A stretch of DNA of 45,119 bases, taken from NCBI GenBank assembly GCA_965644295.1, contig CBFFRP010000233.1, positions 1 to 45,119 of the forward strand, read 5' to 3'. How positions within the stretch are numbered: the first letter of the stretch is position 1; each line of letters opens with the position of its first letter. Source of the DNA: Paraphysomonas bandaiensis (taxonomy: Eukaryota > Chrysophyceae). The notes beneath the pieces are model-generated. The model was given only the letters and a program-made list of their open reading frames with translations. It made no database searches and was not told the origin of the DNA. Shown here piece by piece: positions 14,066-26,710 of the stretch. A program made the position numbers and the translations under genes.

Positions 14066-15281
14066 TTAAGACTTTCGTCGAACTATTCGCTGATTTCCAT
14101 AGTAGTGTATAACATTATTGGGATCTGAAGAAGGACCATAGCAGGGGTTGGACTCTCTCTTTGTACTAGATGAAGAACTTTCACTGCCTAACACACGTGG
14201 TGGCGGTGGAGGTGGAGGTGGAGGTGGAGGAGGAGGTAGTCCCTGTTGTTGGTCACACTGCGCGAAGTTGTTCGTAGCTTCTCCAGATTCTGGAAGTATG
14301 CTTCGTTCAAGGTGGAACGCGTTTGTATGGTCTATTTCTGAACTGAACATCGCATCGAATGATACGTCATCGAAGTTAAAAAGTGGAGAACTTGTCCGTA
14401 TCTGCGGAGAAGTGTCAAAGCTTATTAGATCAACTTCTTCAACATTCTCCTTAGTGCACTTCTCTTTGACGAGTAGATGCTTATCCTTCGCTGGTTCTGC
14501 TTTCGATTCACACTCCCATTTAGTTTCTTCTTCAATTTCTGGCGTGTCTTCCCTATACTTCTCATCCCAACCATACTCCTCCCAGTCACCATCACCAGCC
14601 TCATTTTCGGCAATTAGCAATTTCTCACGATCTGTGATAGGTCCTAAGAAAATCGGTACCCTAGTTTTATCGTACTGAGGACGAGAAAACGACACATATG
14701 ACTTAGCTCGTAGCCTCATGTAAGTACCGTAGATATGAGGATACAGATATTTACGACTTTCAAAGGCCTCACCTGTCATAAGTATATGATTTCGAATAAT
14801 TACACAATTGCTCCTTACCCCATGCTTGAATCGTGTCAAGTCCATAGTCAGCAAGACGCTTAGCTTGATGGCTTCCTTTCAATAGCCACACACGCGACAC
14901 TCTGCTGAGAGTAGACATGAACTTCTTTCTACCTACAAGAATATGAATCTTTGGACCACAATTCTTTACCATAGCATCAATTAATGTGATAGTGCGATAT
15001 ACGATCTGCTTGTTAATAGATGTGAGCTGTATTCGTATGTATTCCATGAGCTCTTTCAGTACATCCATTGAGACGGACACAGACTGGACATGATCCGTTA
15101 TATCAAGTAACAATGATTGATTAATTTTTGGTAATGTAATGAACTCATTTGCTTTAGCTTTCAGGGTTAGATAGTGTTCATGTGAGGTGGGAGGAAGATC
15201 ATTACCTAACCAGTTAATTGGACGGTTAAAGAACACGAGATCACTAGAGAGTAACACTCGGCCTATTTGGAGGGTATTCAT
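14066..15281 (-). CDS. VHS-domain protein with a clathrin box and polyproline tract
   Basis: Two exons on the minus strand, 15281-14819 and 14772-14066, with a 46-nt intron (gtaagg...gacag) splitting a Gly codon; 389 residues. The N-terminal part (to about residue 170) reads as a VHS/ENTH-type helical solenoid, with the landmarks LIDAMVKNCG and IQAWGEAF, the second created by splicing. The rest is disordered and acidic. LISFD at residues 270-274 fits the clathrin-box consensus L-phi-x-phi-(D/E), and FNFDDV / SFDAMF resemble short adaptor-binding motifs. A run of 13 prolines follows near residue 333. The architecture resembles TOM1/GGA-like endosomal adaptors but lacks a recognisable GAT or GAE domain. 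Probable role: sorting of membrane cargo with clathrin. Confidence 0.82.
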
Positions 15282-16818
15282 GATTGTCTAGGGGGGGAGA
15301 ATAGGCTGGTGTGTATAGTAGAAGGGGGTGGGATGGGTGTGTATATATATGTGTATGTATGTTATGGAGGGTTTGGTCTATGGATCATATGGTGAACTCT
15401 AGTGGGGCATGTCTCTACAGGGATTTCTATATGTTAGCATTCCTCAATCAAGTGAACTTCAAAAGAACACTTCCTGAAGTGTTACATTATTCAAGTATAG
15501 GATGAGATGAACCAATCAAGTGGTGTATACAGTATATGGATTGGATAGAAATGAATTGTTGGGTGCTGTTGAATTAATAACGAATAGATTAAGTAAGGAA
15601 TGTTTTTATTGGTTATTTATATATACTGGTTTTTAGTACTGTGTACATGTGCTGACCATAAATATCAGTGTAGGGCAAGTCAAAACTGAAAATCCTTCCA
15701 CACACACATACAAACATCCATCAGCACAGCGGTATTCTTATTAATACAGGAGCGGTATTATTGCAACTGATATGCATAGCGATATATACATACATGTACA
15801 TACATATATGCATGATACATGCATGTGCATCATGGGATCCAGATACACAATAAGAGCGAGATATCTATCTCGTTAGAGACTATGCTGTCTCTTAACTGGT
15901 GCGCATACTCAAACATTCCATAGAAATGCATTTCATAGAGTCCAACTATCAGTAGATGGTAAGCTTGTATGTTGATGCCTTACGGACTCACATCACTGAC
16001 AAAAGCGAAACAAAGCCAAAGTGAGAGCTGTAGTTCTATGTCGCTTTTAGACTAGTCTCTTGTTGCTAAGGGTCCAGCAGTTATGGTTGCTGCTTCTGAT
16101 TGATGTATAGTTGTTGTAGTTGTGTCACATGATGTGGACTGTTGCTGTTACATGTATGCACGATATATCTATATATTGCTGCTAACTAATTTGTATGATG
16201 CTATGGACGCATATGATTATTTATACCATCATTTCGACTCAACTCCACCCACCGTCTATCCTTTTATTTGTACAACTCTAAATGAACAATTACCCAAATA
16301 CCGCTAGGAAAATTAAACACTGGAATTTATGGAAGTGAAACACTCAATATTAGATTACTATAGACCATACACTATCTAGAGATATGCCCCTGTCATTAAG
16401 CAGTATGAGCATACATACGTGGCCCCTTTTGGCACTATTTATACTACATACTACAGTATCTGGAGTCATAGAATTAGTACAGTATATATTTCAGCTCCAT
16501 GGTGGCAAGTGATAAAACTCTACATCATTACTTTTCTAAAGCTACCACTCTTTGTATTGTGTTGTTCTTTTACAGAATAGCAAAAATAGTAGCGATGACA
16601 GCTTGATGCAGGAGTGATATGAAGATGAAGCATATTCAATCAAGAACAAGATATACTTATAGTGTTACTGAGATCGAATTACAAGTATATAGTGCTTTCC
16701 ACTATTCTGCTTATCACACATTTACACTCATTGCTAAATGAACATACAGACAATCTCATACAACAAACCCACTGCTCTTAAAGTCACCAAATCATCAATG
16801 CAGTCCAACATATAAACC
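15282..16818. other. Intergenic region upstream of the VHS gene
   Basis: About 1.5 kb, containing the VHS promoter side and the 3' end of the armadillo gene. It has TACATA-type simple sequence and self-complementary ATGCATG-rich DNA around 15780-15835. Short open frames (15311-15505, 16122-16307) look like chance. No tRNA or other RNA gene was recognised. Confidence 0.5.
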
Positions 16819-19800
16819 TCACAGATTCGGTGATTTCGATGAAATTGGGCTCAATTGGTGTCGTTGCATATCTTTCCAGACTGCACTCCCTTCGGGAAGA
16901 GATTTTGAAGGTGACATCTTTTTAACTCTTTTCTTGCGTTTGACAGAACTGGACACTTTGCGCTGGTGGCCAGTATTGCTCCACGACCTCTGTAAATCTT
17001 CATCATCGTTTGTCTCAGATGCATTACTAGCGTATCTCGTCAACTCATGAATCTTCGTTTCTGCAGTATTCTTAGGCAAGGAATCCTGTGATATCGGTAC
17101 TTCAATGAGGTCGCCTGTGCGATCATCGTTCACCACATCCCTCATTAATACTGTGGGGTACGGAAGTTCAACCTTTACTTGGGCTGACATTCCACCTGGC
17201 TCCTGCGAAACTGGGTGCATCGTAATCATATATTCAAAAGCAGAGTAATCTCGTGCTATCACAGCCTCTTCGTGCTCTGTTAGTCGCAAATAACCGATAG
17301 CATTAAGATCTTCTAGCGAGGTTCCACGGAATGTCCCCGCAGTGCTTGTCGTGGCCTGCGAGCTTTCTAAGTCGTCCACAATCTCTACCCCATGTGTCTC
17401 CCTTTTTCGCATGAGACCATCTTTAATCATCACTTTCAACGACTTGACACTTTGCATGGCAAGCAGCTCCTTCGCCGGTGCGGATACTCCACTCAAGTTA
17501 GATACAACAGACCCGTTTTGATTCGGTTCCACCAACACCACTGATCCTCTTCTGTTTGACGACGAAGCTTGTGCACTTTCTTTCATCTCTTCCGCTTTCA
17601 ACGCCAAAAGCAATAGTGAGGCAACAGTGCCATTCTTTACAGAAGTGTTTTCAGATAAGTGACCGAGCGCAGTAGAGCACTGCGACTGAGTGTCTGCATA
17701 AGGTGATTGTGACAGTATTACTAGCAAGTCAATGGCTCCTTGAGCGACCAGAGGTTCTCTACACTCTCTGGAGCTCGCAAGATTACCGAGAGCGCATACC
17801 ATTTCGTGGCGGACGATGTCGTTGAGTCCATCTAACACGCTCAAAAATATCTTCACAACTAGTCCATCTACTATCATTTCCCGGCATTCCGGAGTGAGAG
17901 ATACCAACTGAATAGCCATAACAATGTCATAAATGGTGTCCTGGCCAAGCCGATACCTAACACTTCGCCTCTTCTTTTGTGATGCTGTCTCCTCTTTACC
18001 ATCCACTTTACCGTCATTTTCTATGACCATACTCTCTCCGTCATCAAGATCATCTCCATCTGGCTCAGCAGTAAGATCCTCGTTGTCTACGTCTCCATCA
18101 TTCTTATTTTCTACCTCAACTTCAGTCACACTTTTAATCATTGTCATCATTCCCTCATTGATCAAAGACTCATGCAAATCAGGGTCCTTCCCTAAATTGT
18201 GAAACATAAGCATTGCTGAACTCGTCAAGACGGTGCTATTAGCTGCGTACTCGCGCATCAAAAAATTCAGCATCGGTAAGCCATCTTGCTCAACGATGAA
18301 CTTACAAACTTTGCTTGTACATGACAAGTTTCGCATCAGCATACCAATCATTTCCGCTGCAGATTGTGAGCATAACCCCTGTCTATGCAAAATATGAAGT
18401 GCGAGCATTACATGCTCTGACTCAAGGATCAACTCCGCATGATCCTTTGATAGTGATAGTAGGCAGAGGCACCTGCACACTTCCTCCGCTAAGCGTACAT
18501 TGTTGACCTTCCCTTCAATCACTGCACCTACAAGAGCCGACACACAACCTTTCTCAATTAACGTAGTTCTGTAACATTTAGATTGACTTAAACAAGAAAA
18601 TGCGTTCAAAGCACATTCGAATGCAGTTTTGTTGGATGTTTTCGCAATAAGAACCAGTACAGGTACAATGGGCTCACGTGACACAAACTTCTCAAGCTCT
18701 GATGCCTGGGCCAAAATAATTATCACTCTTGCCGTTCCTTCGCGCAGATTCTCGTATTCCAGTGTTGCTATTATCTTAAGAACGGATAGAGCACCGGCAC
18801 GAATTACCAAGTGACGACTTACGTCATCAGCAAGTAGATTGAAAACAGCCATTCCCATCAATACTCGAGTTTTTCCAGAATACGCCTTCACGAGAGCAAA
18901 TAAAGACTGCAATACAGATCGCTTCTGTACTATTGTTTCACGACCTTTCTCAGAGGCACTTAACATAAGAAATCCTCTGGCACATATGTACTGGGTATGA
19001 GAATCATCTAGCAGCGACATGGTAGAAAAAGCACGAATCACACCAGACTCAATAACAGCCTCCATGTTCTCGTCAGAAATCATATTCAATAGAGCACGCG
19101 CGCAAAGCTGCTTCGTGCCATTAGACACCGAACGGACCAAACAAATCATAAGCGTCGTCTGTAATATGTTATTTTCAATCATCAAGGTATGCATATTCAC
19201 GGTACAAGTCAAGTTACAAATGGACTTCGCACATAACTCCTGAATTCTCTCACTCGTGGCCCCTGACAGAGACGCAATTACATCAACAACTCCTTTCGAA
19301 ATCATCCTTTTCCTGCATTCCTCGTCCACAGATATGTTGCACAAACACGTAGCGACCAATTCTCGTGTCATTATATCATCTGATCTTGTCATTTGAAAAA
19401 GTACACTAAGAACATTGTCATCAGATAGCCCGACATGGGCTGCCTTATCATACGACAACACAGTCAACACAGCACAACCGAAGCGTGACAACTCAATCTC
19501 ATCAGCAAATCGTACAGTGATATTAGCAATGCGGGCAATAAGAGAGTTCGATAGGATTTCATCGTGGCATATATCGTTTTCGAGGAGAGCGCGGATACTA
19601 CTGATCGCGTTGCTTAGGACTCCGGCGTCATCGTTATCAAGCATATCAAACAATATCGTCGCAATCCTCTTTCTTCTTCCAGAATCTATGACGCGGATCT
19701 GAAGGCTGATACGACATACGCCCACGCAACAACTCTCCAATACTCTGGTGTCAGTTTTCCCACTTTCTATTAGGGTGAGATTCAAGTTCAGCATTTCATC

Positions 19801-21411
19801 GAGGAGTTTCTCACGCTCCAGTTCTTTTATGTATTTCGTTTCCTGTGTCAGCTGGGCGAAGGCTTGCACGAGGGCACGGATCGACGCTGGATCCCGAACA
19901 GTATATCCCGCTTGTACAGCCTTCCCAGCAAGTACCATCAGGAGCGACGTGTCCTCACTACAAAGTGATAGTTAGATATAGCATTAATTTCAGTTAGGCA
20001 TGACTCACATAAGATCACTGAAAAACATCATCGATGTAGTTATGATGGAATAGAACTGGGAAAGTGCATTCGAGCATAGAAGTAGACGTGGAAGAGACTT
20101 CACGATCCGTACGGCAAGACGAGGAATACCGCGCATATTTTCTTTTACAAACATATGAAAGCATGCCGCTGCATACTGCAGCGCCACCTCATCATATGTC
20201 TGGTGAATGACATCAGTCACAACATTCACAGCAATCTCGAATATCGTCGACGGGTACGTGTGAATTACAAAGAGAAGATTGTGAATAGACTTAATCACCA
20301 GAAGTCTACTTGAGTCATTACAATAAGGAAGCAGCTGCTGCAGTAGCTCAATCGCACCCTTGCTGATCATATCACTACGACAGTGCAACTGATCCGAGAG
20401 TTGTGCTATACAGGTCGCTATGTTGAGCACAATTGCATTCCTCTCATCCGCATTTTCTCTGTGTCCCAATGAGTTAATTACTGCGGAAAACGTCTGAAGT
20501 ATTCCATCTTCAATTATTCTCATTCTCAAAGATGGAAAGCGAGAACAGTTTCGTATGCCCCCGACAATGGCTGGAGTGGCATCGAAGTTGATATTAGGAA
20601 GAGTCAACAGGGCTTTAACAATTCTCTCCATCCCTTTGAAGAGCTCGTTTACACACGTCAAGTTGTAAAGCGCCTGAACACAGGTAGGGGCAAGTCTCTG
20701 GTTTCTCACACCCAAGAGGATAACAAGGGCAAGTACTGCCCCTTCCTTTGCCATTGTGCTCTCTCCACCGTATTGCATCGACAAGTTGCACAGAGTTTGG
20801 GCACATAGTTTGGCGATTTTCCTAACAGTGATGTATCAGACAAAGAAGTATGAAAATATATAATGTTACCAGTGTCTGACAGACATAGCAATGGTGATAA
20901 CCCCAGTTGCGCTTCCAAGAGCCATTAGCTCAGCCCTATTAGCCTCCCGACATGAGAGGTGATACAGCGCGCTTGCACAACACTGCTTTATGCGGTGGTC
21001 ATCGGTGCCGGCAAGCGCAATTAGAGCATGTACGGCGCCTTCTTGTAGCAAATACTCGTCGTTTGCCGGATTTACACTCCAGTTTCTAATTGTGAGGGCC
21101 AAGCGATGGCGAGGATTTATGACTTCATCAGCTTCAGTTTCCGAATCACTGCTTCCATCAAGAATATCAATGGTTTCAACAGATTTATCCTCCACTGAAA
21201 CATCATCATTTCTATCATCACGTCGTGTGAGTGCTGCACTCCTTATAGCTCTCTCTTGTACTCTTGACCGGTAGAGCATACCGAGCATTGAGTTCTCTCC
21301 TCCCATTGAGGACCCGAATATATCACCACAAAGCTTTTTCTTAAAGGGAGATGTTTGATTTTCATTTGATATTCTGTGGTCTGATGCACGAACATTCAGA
21401 GCGGGTAGCAT
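16819..21411 (-). CDS. Large armadillo-repeat protein of unknown function
   Basis: Three exons on the minus strand: 21411-20870, 20821-20009, 19957-16819. The introns are 48 nt (gtaaca...gttag) and 51 nt (gtgagt...gtag), and both junctions restore an armadillo repeat (IAKLCAQTLCNLS begins right after the first). Product 1497 residues. At least 15 helical repeats of about 42 residues are visible through recurring motifs such as CASALYHLS, CVQALYNLT, CAKSICNLT, CARALLNMI and VCALGNLAS. An acidic linker (around NDGDVDNEDLTAEPDGDDLD) interrupts the repeats, and the C-terminus is basic (VKRKKRVKKMSPSK), possibly a nuclear or microtubule-binding tail. No enzymatic domain is visible. It probably acts as a scaffold; no named family was recognised. 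It is divergent from the helical gene at 22114. Confidence 0.88.
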
Positions 21412-22113
21412 GACAGTTCTCAGATCTACTAACTCGACTGCTCTCTATATGAGTGATGTCTGTACAGTTCGTCTCTTATGTTCGATACAGTCTCTATTCA
21501 AACAATCTGCATGAAAGAATTCAATCAACTACCATTCACATGTATGTATCTTATGCTGTTTGGTGTTGTTTAAGAGCGAGGGGGTCTGCATGTTATCATG
21601 TGAGGGGTGTGTATGGTTATATATGTGTATATACACTGCAGTTAACAGCAACAAAAATATGTAACTTACACTGTATTCTATGTATACAGTGCGTATACTG
21701 CTGGATGTGATGTAACTGGAACGGTATTATGATGTATATCTGGAATACCAGAGTACTGTACTACTGACGACGATAGTGCGTAGGTACATATATGAGGTCT
21801 GCTACGGTGGTACGTATGTATAGTGTATACAGCAGTACCTATACACACATATGACAGCACGCATATCATACCACACTGTGTGTAGGTCTCTATGCCTACA
21901 TACTGCTGTACATGTACATGTAGATAACACTCACAGCACACACTCAACTCAACCGAAGCTCCACTCCAGTAACACACTCATCATCTCTACAGCACTATAG
22001 TGCCCTTATACATATTATCAGCTGATCGTGATTCAGTAGTGAATATCACGACGCTAGATGCTCTATAATTATATATAAACTACACAGCGTGTTATAGTCC
22101 GTTACTATTCAAT
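21412..22113. promoter_or_regulatory. Shared divergent intergenic region (ARM gene / helical-protein gene)
   Basis: About 700 bp between two start codons facing away from each other, so both promoters should lie here. It is rich in TATA/GTAT and TACTGTA-type short repeats. The open frames inside (21453-21710, 21678-21977) are low-complexity and look accidental. No specific binding site can be named. Confidence 0.45.
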
Positions 22114-23211
22114 ATGAGTGAGATAGAAGGGGCTTATATGGATAGTTTAAAGCTACTGGATGCTACAATCCGATCCCATAGACAACAGAGGTATAATCTT
22201 GAATTGGCTCTTGAAGTTGCACCGGTATGTTGTGAATATATGTGTGCAGTGTATTATGAGCTAACGTAACTCTATAGCGAAACTCCAGATACTCCAATAA
22301 CTTAATAAATCTGATGCAGCGAGAAGAAATCAGTCTAAGGGAAGGCCGACAGTGCTCAGACTTGTCGCGTGAGGTTGAAGCTGCGCTCGCGTCTGAAACT
22401 AGGGCATTTTTTTCTCGCATGTCTGATTCGAATGTGAAGAGATGGAATGTATTGCTGTCAAAATCCCAAAAGGAGAAGGATGCACTCATACGATTAGTAA
22501 GAGAAAAATGTCGTGTTCATTTTTCCGACAACTTTGTCGATGATAATTCCCGCCCTAGGGAAGTCACACCGATCGATCTCGAGATCGAATCTTTGCGATT
22601 GGAGCAGGAGTACAACAGACACTGGAAAGACATTGAAGAGTTTCATATTAACGAAGCTTTTAAGTCTCAAAAAGCGCGTATTGATGCAGAGTGGGGCATG
22701 CATTTGGATGGTCTAAATGACTCTTACGATAAGAAGATCCGGTCTGTGACTGGAGATGAGAGAGGAGAGGCGTCTCGAAATGCAGCAACACAGTCATCCT
22801 CCAACGGACGGTGGCACAATGCGGAAAAACAGAAGACGCTTATTCATACCGCGCCAGTACTGTCTCCAAACACCAATGGTATGGCAGTGGGCTCTGGTGT
22901 AAGAGCTGTGCGCAAGAAAGGAAAGGAATCCGCAGCCACAAGAGCTGAGGTACTATACACCACATAAATATTGTTTTTACTTATTATGATGATATCAGAT
23001 TGAGCGTATTGACAGGCAGCATAAGCATATGGTGAACAGTCTTATGGCACAGAAAGCGAACGCCGTTCGCTGGATGCGCCACCAGGAGACGCGACTTATC
23101 TCTCAAAGCGCTGAAACCCATGCTTCCCGTTTACCCATTGCTAAACTGCTGGAGATCGAGCTCGCATTACTGCATAATTTTAGGTCCCTAATTTTGAACT
23201 CATCGCATTAA
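22114..23211 (+). CDS. Charged helical (coiled-coil) protein, unknown function
   Basis: Three exons: 22114-22224, 22278-22949 and 22999-23211, all phase-0 junctions (introns 53 and 49 nt, gtatgt...tatag and gtacta...atcag); 331 residues. The first exon, too short to stand out as an open frame, supplies the start (MSEIEGAYMDSLKLLDATIR). The protein is mostly long charged helices, with a Ser/Gly/Lys-rich linker near residues 205-265 and a final helical segment (SRLPIAKLLEIELALLHNF). No catalytic motif, signal peptide or membrane segment is seen. I do not recognise the family. Divergent orientation with the armadillo gene suggests possible co-expression, which is only inference. Confidence 0.75.
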
Positions 23212-23355
23212 TGACAGGGAGACGGATATGGTTTGTGGCTATTATATGTCGGTGGTACAGTTGTGAAGTGTAGCATGCAATGGATGCCGTGCACGCATAG
23301 GACCTCTGTGCTGACCGAATTAGGGCAGTGTTTCATCTGTGATATGAAGTAAACG

Positions 23356-23428
23356 TGTTTTTGTAGCTAGTTGTACTGTTTTTGTGGCTAGTTCTACTGT
23401 TTTTGTAACTAGTTGTACTGTTTTTGTC
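23356..23428. repeat. 21-bp tandem repeat, about 3.5 copies
   Basis: Unit TGTTTTTGTAGCTAGTTGTAC, with copies starting at 23356, 23377 and 23398 and a partial one at 23419. Copies differ at one to three positions. Confidence 0.85.
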
Positions 23429-24164
23429 TGCTACTGATAATAAGTTCCAATTTATTATTCTAATCTTTGAGAACTGTTATTGTGTTATGAGAATATATAA
23501 TATCGTATCAGATGGGCTTGTATATTGTAGATTACTTGCTGACGGCAATGATATCTATATACGATATAGTTAGATGTAATCTACTGTTAATTATTAACAA
23601 TTGATATGAACACGACATGGTGCGTAGCAGCTACCTGTAGAATAGGGATTTATTACCAATATTTTTACAAGCATATCGGTTTTTGCTGATTCATACAATA
23701 ACACTGTTGTACTATTAGTAGTAGTATTCATAGCAGAATAGATAATAATACTATGGACGAGTATACCAATGTCTTGGCATGTAATGCTCACACTCATAAG
23801 AACTCAAGAATGCAGTGTCAACATAGTTTCAACAAGGCGTAAGTCATACGCGATATACAGTTATATATACAGTAACATATACTGCAGTTGAACGAATATC
23901 TGGCTATAGTTAACATCTAGTTTACAGTTGCTGTGTGTCATCACATGTCAGTGTATGTGAATCAGAAGAGAAGAGGGTGGTTACTATATAGGGATAGCAC
24001 GAGTTGATGTGTTGGGATGTCTTATGCATGAGATTAGGTGTTGATATAACTGCATGGAAATGATCTGAACCTGACAGCCATATTGCGTTAAGCTGTTAGA
24101 GGGATTGTTAAAGTACGTCATAGCTATACACTCATGTGGTATAGAGCCTTCATAGATACACATA

Positions 24165-24316
24165 CCTATACATAGATATCCAGCAGTACATACAGCAGTA
24201 CCTACACACATACACAGTACCTATACATAGATATCCAGCAGTACACACAGTACCTATACACATACACAGTACCTATACATAGATATCCAGCAGTACACAC
24301 AGTACCTATACATACA
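24165..24316. repeat. 52-55 bp tandem repeat, about 3 copies
   Basis: Each unit begins CCTATACATAGATATCC, at 24165, 24220 and 24272, and continues with CAGCAGTAC(A)-type sequence. It lies 110 to 260 bp before the start codon of the next gene, so it may fall in its promoter. Confidence 0.8.
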
Positions 24317-24426
24317 TGTGATTAGTATCACTCGCGATATATCGCTACTTAGACAAGTGCCTATATATCACAGCGATGAGATAGAACACAGACAGAGATT
24401 ACCCTCCACCTCTCTCATCCTTCACC

Positions 24427-26710
24427 ATGCGGGCGATATTCCGTAAACCCTTTCTTCGTCAACCTATACGGACTGTATTTACAGACATTCATGTTCATCC
24501 TGCTATATCTGAAGCCATACAAGCAAACAAGCCCATTGTAGCCCTTGAATCCACTATTATCAGCCATGGAATGCCTTATCCGAAGAATCTTGAGGTGGCT
24601 CTTGCATTGGAAGATACGATTAAGATGGCAGGAGCTGTTCCTTGTACGACAGCTATTATAGATGGCTTTCCAAGAGTTGGATTAGAAGCATCTGAGTTTG
24701 AGTTGTTGGCGTCAGGGAAAACTCCTGTGCTGAAGGCATCTCGGCGTGATATTGCACATGCATGTGCGAATCGATTAAATGCTGGTATGTATGCTTGTGT
24801 TTTGTGTGATGACTGTTGATGTGTTGTTTGAAGCCACTACTGTATCAAGCACCATGTTATTGGCTGCCATGGCTGGTGTTCGGGTATTTGCTACCGGGGG
24901 TATTGGTGGCGTGCACAGAGGGGCGGAAGTAACGATGGACATATCCGCAGACTTGACTGAACTGTCTCGAACCCCCGTCACAGTTGTGTGCTCTGGCGTA
25001 AAATCTATTCTAGATATACCTAAAACACTGGAAGTGTTGGAAACACTAGGGGTTCCAGTTTACGGATACAAGACGGATGAATTCCCTGCATTCTTCACGA
25101 ATAGTAGTGGGGTAAAGTCGCCCTTGGTAGCAAATTCTAGTCTAGCGATTGCTCGAGCAATGGCATGTCAGGACGATTTGCGGGGCCTTTCAGGAGAGCA
25201 GGGTATGCTGGTGGCGGTCCCGAATCCGAACCCAGCTGATACTGAGTCTATAGAAGCTGCGGTACACAGCGCTCTTACTGCTGCTGCTGAAAAAGGCATA
25301 TCTGGAGCAGCTGTAACTCCGTTTGTTCTCAGCTATGTGAAGGAATTAACTGAAGGACGCTCCTTGGAGGCTAATGTCGCGCTAGTCATGAACAATGCGA
25401 AGGTTGCGGCGCAGATTGCAGTAGAGTATGCCCCACTATCTCCCAGGAGGCCATCCACTCGCCCAGTTCCCTCTACTAAGCATGCTGTCCCCGATGTCAA
25501 AACTTCTGTGCCCTCTTCTCAGCCCCATACCCGCGCAGTGCCGGACACAGTAGCTAGTAGTTCCCACTCAGTCGTAGTATTTGGGGCTGCGGTGGTAGAT
25601 CACGTAATTGCGCCACAAACTGGTGTCCCTCTACTAATGGGTACCTCCAATCCAGGTGTCGTTAGCACTAACTATGGAGGTGTAGGACGCAACATCGCTG
25701 AGTCTTTAGCTCGACTCGGAGGATGCCGCCCCCACCTTGTGTCGGTTGTAGGTGGCGACATAGCTGGTGGGGGAGTACTACAACATGCCGAAGGTGCAGG
25801 AGTGGATGTATCTGGGGTTGTCCGCGCAGGTGACCGGACTGCAACTTATGTGGCGGTGCATGATCATGAAGGCGACCTCGTGCTGGCGGTGGCTGATATG
25901 GATATATTTCAGAAGTATATTACTCCAGAGTTGGTGCGCTTTGCCCGAGAAAAGATAGCGGCGGCGGAGCTTGTTGTTGTTGATGGTAATCTCTCTGTTG
26001 AAAGCTTTGTAGCTGTTGCTTCTTCATGCCACGAATACGATGTGCCACTATTTTTTGAACCCACATCTGTGCCTAAGTGTACCCTGCCCGTTCTGGCAAA
26101 GTCACTGGACAAGGTTGGTGCTGATTCAAAATATGTTTTTGTGACTTAACATTTCTGATATCAGATCGATATAATAAAGCCGAATATTGCTGAGTTATGT
26201 GCAATAATTGAAAGCGTTTTATCCTGTGACTCTATGGTTTTTCCTGGAAAGGCAGCACTACATCTTACTCTGGATAGATTAAAGAATAGTAAACCGGGGT
26301 CAGTTTCAGTGTCAGATGTGCGCCAGATGGCATGCGGCCTACTCAGCATTATGCTGTCGGGGAACAAACCTCGAGGAACTGTGCGGCAAACACGGCGTGT
26401 GACAGGCAAGCATGTTATTGTGTCTATGGGTAGAGACGGGGTGTTGTGGGCGGGACCTCCTCGACAGCTAGGACAAGATGCTGACACTGATGTCAATGAC
26501 ATGATAGCTTGCCGCCATATATCTGTCACGAAAATCCCTGATGGTGAAATCAAGAACACAAGCGGGGCTGGAGATTCCTTTTGTGCCGGTATTATACACG
26601 GCTTGATGCCAGGGCGTGGATCAGGACCGAATTTGCAGACTATTATTAGTGGTATTCAGAATGCTGAGAAAGCCTTGCGCTCTGATAGTACAGTCCCACA
26701 GTCTAAGTAA
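24427..26710 (+). CDS. psuG-psuK: Bifunctional pseudouridine-5'-phosphate glycosidase / PfkB-type kinase
   Basis: Three exons: 24427-24784, 24834 to about 26113 (or 26134), and 26165-26710. Intron 1 is 49 nt and restores NAATTVSSTM. Product 727 residues (734 with the later donor). The N-terminal half is PsuG, which cleaves pseudouridine 5'-phosphate to uracil and ribose 5-phosphate. The Glu of ALESTIISHG is residue 41, Lys 103 is in VLKASRRD, Asp 155 in MDISADL is the metal ligand, and Lys 176 is the Schiff-base lysine. These match E. coli PsuG E31, K93, D145 and K166 (recalled numbering) with a constant offset of 10. The C-terminal half is a PfkB kinase, with NTSGAGDSF and catalytic Asp 683, expected to phosphorylate pseudouridine. 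The first 18 residues (MRAIFRKPFLRQPIRTVF) resemble a mitochondrial presequence. Both active sites look intact. Confidence 0.93.

Larger units (their letters stand above)
23212..24426. other. Intergenic region with two small tandem repeats
   Basis: About 1.2 kb of AT-rich DNA upstream of the pseudouridine-catabolism gene. It contains a 21-bp tandem repeat (23356-23428) and a 52 to 55-bp tandem repeat (24165-24316), listed separately. No gene was recognised. Confidence 0.5.

Noticed and set aside
14148-14678. Plus-strand open frame with a glycine run
   Set aside because: It is the antisense of the polyproline-encoding part of the VHS gene, which has better family evidence.
24779-26149. Open frame read as an independent 456-residue protein
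   Set aside because: It begins inside intron 1 and is the middle exon of the fused PsuG-PsuK gene.
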